The notes under the pieces were generated by a model. It was not told where the DNA came from. It searched no databases and saw only the letters and a program-made list of their open reading frames with translations. Position numbers and translations under genes: made by a program. Shown in pieces: positions 60,176-64,000 of a DNA stretch of 64,000 nt (positions are counted from its first letter, which is position 1; each line of letters opens with the position of its first letter). Origin of the DNA: Stratiolaelaps scimitus (taxonomy: Eukaryota; Arthropoda; Arachnida; Mesostigmata; Laelapidae); the NCBI GenBank assembly GCA_019614645.1, contig JABWDB010000072.1, positions 930,001 to 994,000 on the forward strand. Reading direction: 5' to 3'.

Positions 60176-60948
60176 GATGTGTCGTTCACCCAATTGAGTT
60201 CATCTTGTCATGTGTTCATCCCGATCTCACCTCATCAGGGGAAGACGGTGATACACGAAGTGAGGGTGTTTAGGAGCTCGCCTGCCTCGTGGACCGGGCC
60301 GATCTTGTGGTAAGCGGAAGAGTCGCGAATTGGAGAATTAGGATTCTGCAACGGCCCCCGACCGTCTTCCGAAGTTGTCAACGCTGCCAAGTCGCAGGAA
60401 TATGAAGTCCCTGGAGAAACAGCCCCCGGCCCCACGTCGAACCAATGACAAGGGACTTTGGAGGGTTCACGGACTCATAGATGACCCCCGATGACGTCGC
60501 TATCCACTCCCTTGGGTACCGCCATGACAGATATAGCTTGTGCCATGGTTATGAAGCCGAACTGTGTAAAAATGTCAACGTCATGTAGTTGAATATGGTA
60601 TGGCGGATGCAAGTTTGTGCCATGACCACAATTCAAAACCAGACACTCAGATTGTCATAGTTAGAAAACGCATTTTTAAATGTTTGAAGGCTGCAACGGT
60701 ACCTCACAAAAGTCTCCAGTGAATCCACGTCTTGATTGCCGGCGACTGAGCGAGAATAATGAAACAACCATGACGCATTTTACTGCAAAGCTTTCGTGGA
60801 AGTTTTGGACATGGCAATCAAACACTAAAGTCATCATTCCTTCTCACATCGGCTACTTCAGCTTATTCTGTATAGCCAACTTGTCTACGCAATATTTTGT
60901 ACAAAATAAAAACGAAGCTTTAGCTCAAATACTGACTCCGGTTGACTT

Positions 60949-61208
60949 GATGCTCTACTATTAAAAATGTTTTTCGAGTTGGCCCTCAGCTATTCCCCTA
61001 TCTGACAGGCCTCAGCTCTTAACTTTTAGGTATTACTATGAGGACCTGTCGGGGCCACCTTTGCTTATTCTCTGCCTTACTCGTACCTGACAAGAATCCT
61101 CAGATAAAGAAAGATGATAAAGAACTCCAAAGATTCTCCGCGTCTGACAGGATTTGAACCCAACACTCACGTGTCCCTCCGGTCTAGTAGTCTAGATGCT
61201 CTACTATT
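60949..61208 (-). repeat. SINE with partial tRNA-like head and target-site duplication
   Basis: Body 60963-61194, minus strand. It carries the B box GGTTCAAATCC (61150-61160) but starts inside the tRNA-like head, so the A box is missing. The body and tail match the copy at 3175-3343 closely. Flanking perfect 14-bp duplications GATGCTCTACTATT lie at 60949-60962 and 61195-61208. This is the most complete copy of that subfamily with defined ends. Confidence 0.9.
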
Positions 61209-64000
61209 GTTACATAGTAAACACATCGATAATAGACAGAGCAGCATATCTCTTTTGCCGAGTTACCCCTGCCCTCTTTCCTGGTCAGCTATTGTTTTGC
61301 CACCCTATGTGGTGTAGAGGACGCGCGTGGTCGTCGCGTCCGCCTTACTGAGCAGCTAATAGGCGAATATAATAACCCCGGTTTCTTCGGCCTGAGTGAG
61401 CTAGCGAACATCGAGGTGTTGCCACACACGGCCATGGATTCTCCGTCCATTGACAAGACCATTATGGTCACATAGATGTGGTTGAGCACATGAAGGTGCG
61501 AGCTCCAAGTTGAGTGCCTCGCCACGACTCCCCTAAGGGTGACCCCTCTAATAGCCAAGAACTGCTACCACTCGAGCGTGAATAAGATGGATTAACTCAC
61601 CCGCGCTCTGAGACTGGATGAACGAGTGATACAAGAACGTAAAGGATACATGGAGCATTTTAGCAAAGCAGTTTAGCATAAGGGCCCTGACCTAAGAGGC
61701 AGAGAGGCAGAAAACGACGACATGGCCGCCTGCCCACCTGCCCAATGTGTCCGGTTCAGGCTTTCCCGGCCGGAGCTTGGCACTTCCACCTCATTCTGAG
61801 CGCGCCTGGCGTGTTCTACTAAATCGCCTCTGCTGCTTTGAAGCTTAAACAGCCAGAGCCCTGCCAGACTCGCCAAAAGATTCCGTTAGGGCGTGCGCCG
61901 TTGGATGCCCTCGCTCGCTATGGTCTGGAAGACAGGACGCTGGTTATTTACAGGAAGGCGTGCGCCAGTTTTAAAATGAGTGGCAGACGGCATACAATTA
62001 ACGACATGAGTGAGTATGATTAGTAGTATGCGGGTGTAGAAGAGGTGCGGATATGGACACCGGACAGTAGCAGTTTAACCAGGATGAAGCGAAGGCGCCT
62101 AAGGTGAGTTAAGGGGTGGGTTTTATGCAATTCATTATATTCCCGCCGGTATCAGCCTTCTTCTAATCTCCCATCTCCTACTGATGTACATACATCCAGA
62201 TACATACACATGACGTGTATATGAATGGACAGAAAGAGCTGAAGCTAAGGCTGAAAAAGTATTTTTTAGTTTGAAAATATTCATTGTCTGTCTATACTAG
62301 CGGTTGTTCTCCGTAGATATTGCACGCGTATTCGATGTCAGGTGTGATTACAAACTGGAACGTTGATCATTCGTGTCATTGTTATAATACTTTTTAAATG
62401 TCTATGAAATCGAGCCCATCATTCGTCACAGACCGTGCGCGGAGCTCAATTTCCCAACAAAACTTCATCTTCCTTCGCATCCCCCAAACCTCACCTTTTT
62501 CTAGGTGAGACTCAATCTATTGAGTCAGATAGTTATACTATTTCGGATAATTTATTTTCGGAGAACCGTCCCTATTGTAGGGCGCAGCTCTTGAACGTTT
62601 CTACCCTCATGAGTGGCGATACCCGATGGCACTTCCAGTCCTCCCCCCGGCCTGACTCCCGGTACCTTCATCTCTATCGTAGCCGATTGTCGCTCGTATT
62701 ATAGTTTGTCTTAGTGCGCCCTGCTTTCGGAAACGACTAAGCCGCTATAATGATGGCTTTGGCGGACACCCAGAGGTATGGCGGGCACCCAACAGCGTGA
62801 GTCAATACATTTGTGTCTTTGTGTCACTCTCGCTCTTGTCAAAGGAATCCGAACCAGCGCTCGCTTCGGTGCGCTGAGGCCCTTATTAGCCAGGCCTGTG
62901 TCCGCACGAGCCAGAACGAGAAAGTGCTATCATATCTAGTTCTATAACAGGTCCGTGGATGGCCTTTCCTTTCCTCGTCCTTTTACTAATCTATATTTTA
63001 GTGGTAGATATGCTAATGATTTACAGTATTCTAAATGAATACTTCTACTATTGCTTACTCAATTACTTGCAGCGCATAAAAATAAACTGGTTAGTGTTTG
63101 TTTGAAAGAGAGGATATTGTCTCCGGATTGGTTCACTTGAAACAGATTGCGAGCGGCGTTCTGCGGTCGATGGCCATCTATTCGACCAACATCGAATCAT
63201 GTATCTTCGTACGTGTTCCATGTTGGTCAGGGTTCCTCGCCGTCTTTATTCAGTAGCTCGCCAATGCAATAATGCTTAGTACACTACAGCACCAGACACA
63301 GACATCGTATGCTCGTGGGCTATTATAAAATGGTGCATACGCCTTTTCTGCGTTGTATTTGAGCTCGGGTAAGTTGCAGGCTTAGGATAGGTATATGTGT
63401 TACTAGCAGAGGCCGCTCGAACGGGCTAATTTACATAGAGCGCCCTGTCGCTACGAGGAATGGACCTTTTCTGCACCACAGCAGTACGGTGAGCTGCATG
63501 CAATTCCTCTCCTGTGCACAGGCGAATAGAAGGCCAGCAGGGAGAGCCGAGATGAGGGCTTGACAGCGATTTAAAGGAGCGATCTCTTTGCGGCTCAGAG
63601 CTCGAACGACAGCATGCGATCTCGCCTCACCACCATACCCGGACTAGACCGTCGGGGTTCTGCGCTTCCTCGCCGATACGACGTGCGCAGACATCGCATA
63701 CGACGCGAGAAAAACGCCTTCAGCATGGACGGTCATACATCTATGAGGGATCAACAATGATGAGTTTTGCAGAGCAATGTCTTTTCTTCGTTCTGTGTCT
63801 GTGTTCGTGTGTGTGGTTAGACAGGGCAGCCACGTCCCCTGCTTGCCCCATAAATCGCTCCGGCGGGAAACTTGCCACCTGCCGAGGAGCATCTAAGACG
63901 GATGGCTATGAGACCGGTTGCTCGGCGTATGAACAGAGGACGAGAAGAAGATAGGAAATTGGAACAGCAGGATTGGGTTATGAATGATCCCAGAATGCTG

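Larger units (their letters stand above)
46103..64000. other. Region upstream of VAChT: no supportable gene
   Basis: It should contain the promoter and leader exon of the cholinergic locus, and possibly a neighbouring gene, but I can assign neither. GC-rich patches lie at 46.2-46.5, 50.2-50.8, 53.2-53.5, 54.7-55.0 and 58.0-59.3 kb; ORFs in them overlap on both strands. Donor-like sites are present on the minus strand (ACA|GTAAGTAT at 59519) and on the plus strand (54666, 58616, 62104) but have no partner exon I can defend. Confidence 0.5.

Noticed and set aside
1..64000. CRISPR arrays, bacterial operons, phage or integrated viral genes
   Set aside because: No regularly spaced repeats, no polycistronic gene packing and no capsid, polymerase or integrase reading frames were seen.

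Overview
This is a eukaryotic, almost certainly metazoan window. Coding exons are few and separated by kilobases of intron, splice sites are GT-AG, microsatellites are dense, and tRNA-derived SINEs and a LINE fragment are present. The confident content is one gene complex on the minus strand: the cholinergic gene locus. It encodes choline acetyltransferase (ChAT, makes acetylcholine) and the vesicular acetylcholine transporter (VAChT, loads it into synaptic vesicles). An intronless VAChT ORF lying upstream of, and in the same orientation as, the ChAT coding exons suggests an arthropod. A mite or tick is my guess from general feel only; nothing here proves the taxon.

Layout, read in the direction of transcription (high to low coordinates). 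64000-46103: no gene I can support; GC-rich and AT-rich patches, a (CT)n tract of 47 bp, a 33-bp hairpin, a tRNA-like relic, one well-bounded SINE, and a few good-looking but unpaired splice donors. 46102-44206: the VAChT exon, with a trinucleotide-rich leader behind a good splice acceptor and a 552-codon uninterrupted CDS. 44205-21358: intron, very AT-rich and microsatellite-rich at 37-43.6 kb, with a GC-rich island at 31.9-33 kb and one small ORF with a signal-peptide-like start. 21357-21274: proposed first coding exon of ChAT (26 codons). 21273-4365: a 16.9-kb intron holding a LINE 3' fragment, several SINEs and a 2.7-kb GC-rich, low-complexity island. 4364-4167 and 3533-3361: two clear ChAT exons of the N-terminal part of the choline/carnitine acyltransferase fold, separated by a 633-bp intron that carries a near-perfect 20-bp-arm hairpin. 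3360-1: intron; the remaining ChAT exons, including the catalytic histidine region, must lie beyond the left edge.

The two genes act in one pathway and probably share 5' leader sequence, so that one neuronal promoter drives both enzyme and transporter. This is the known logic of the locus in other animals; the shared leader itself is only inferred here. The most distinctive local observations are a SINE whose target-site duplication overlaps the splice donor of a ChAT exon, and a SINE family in which different tRNA-like heads are joined to the same tail.
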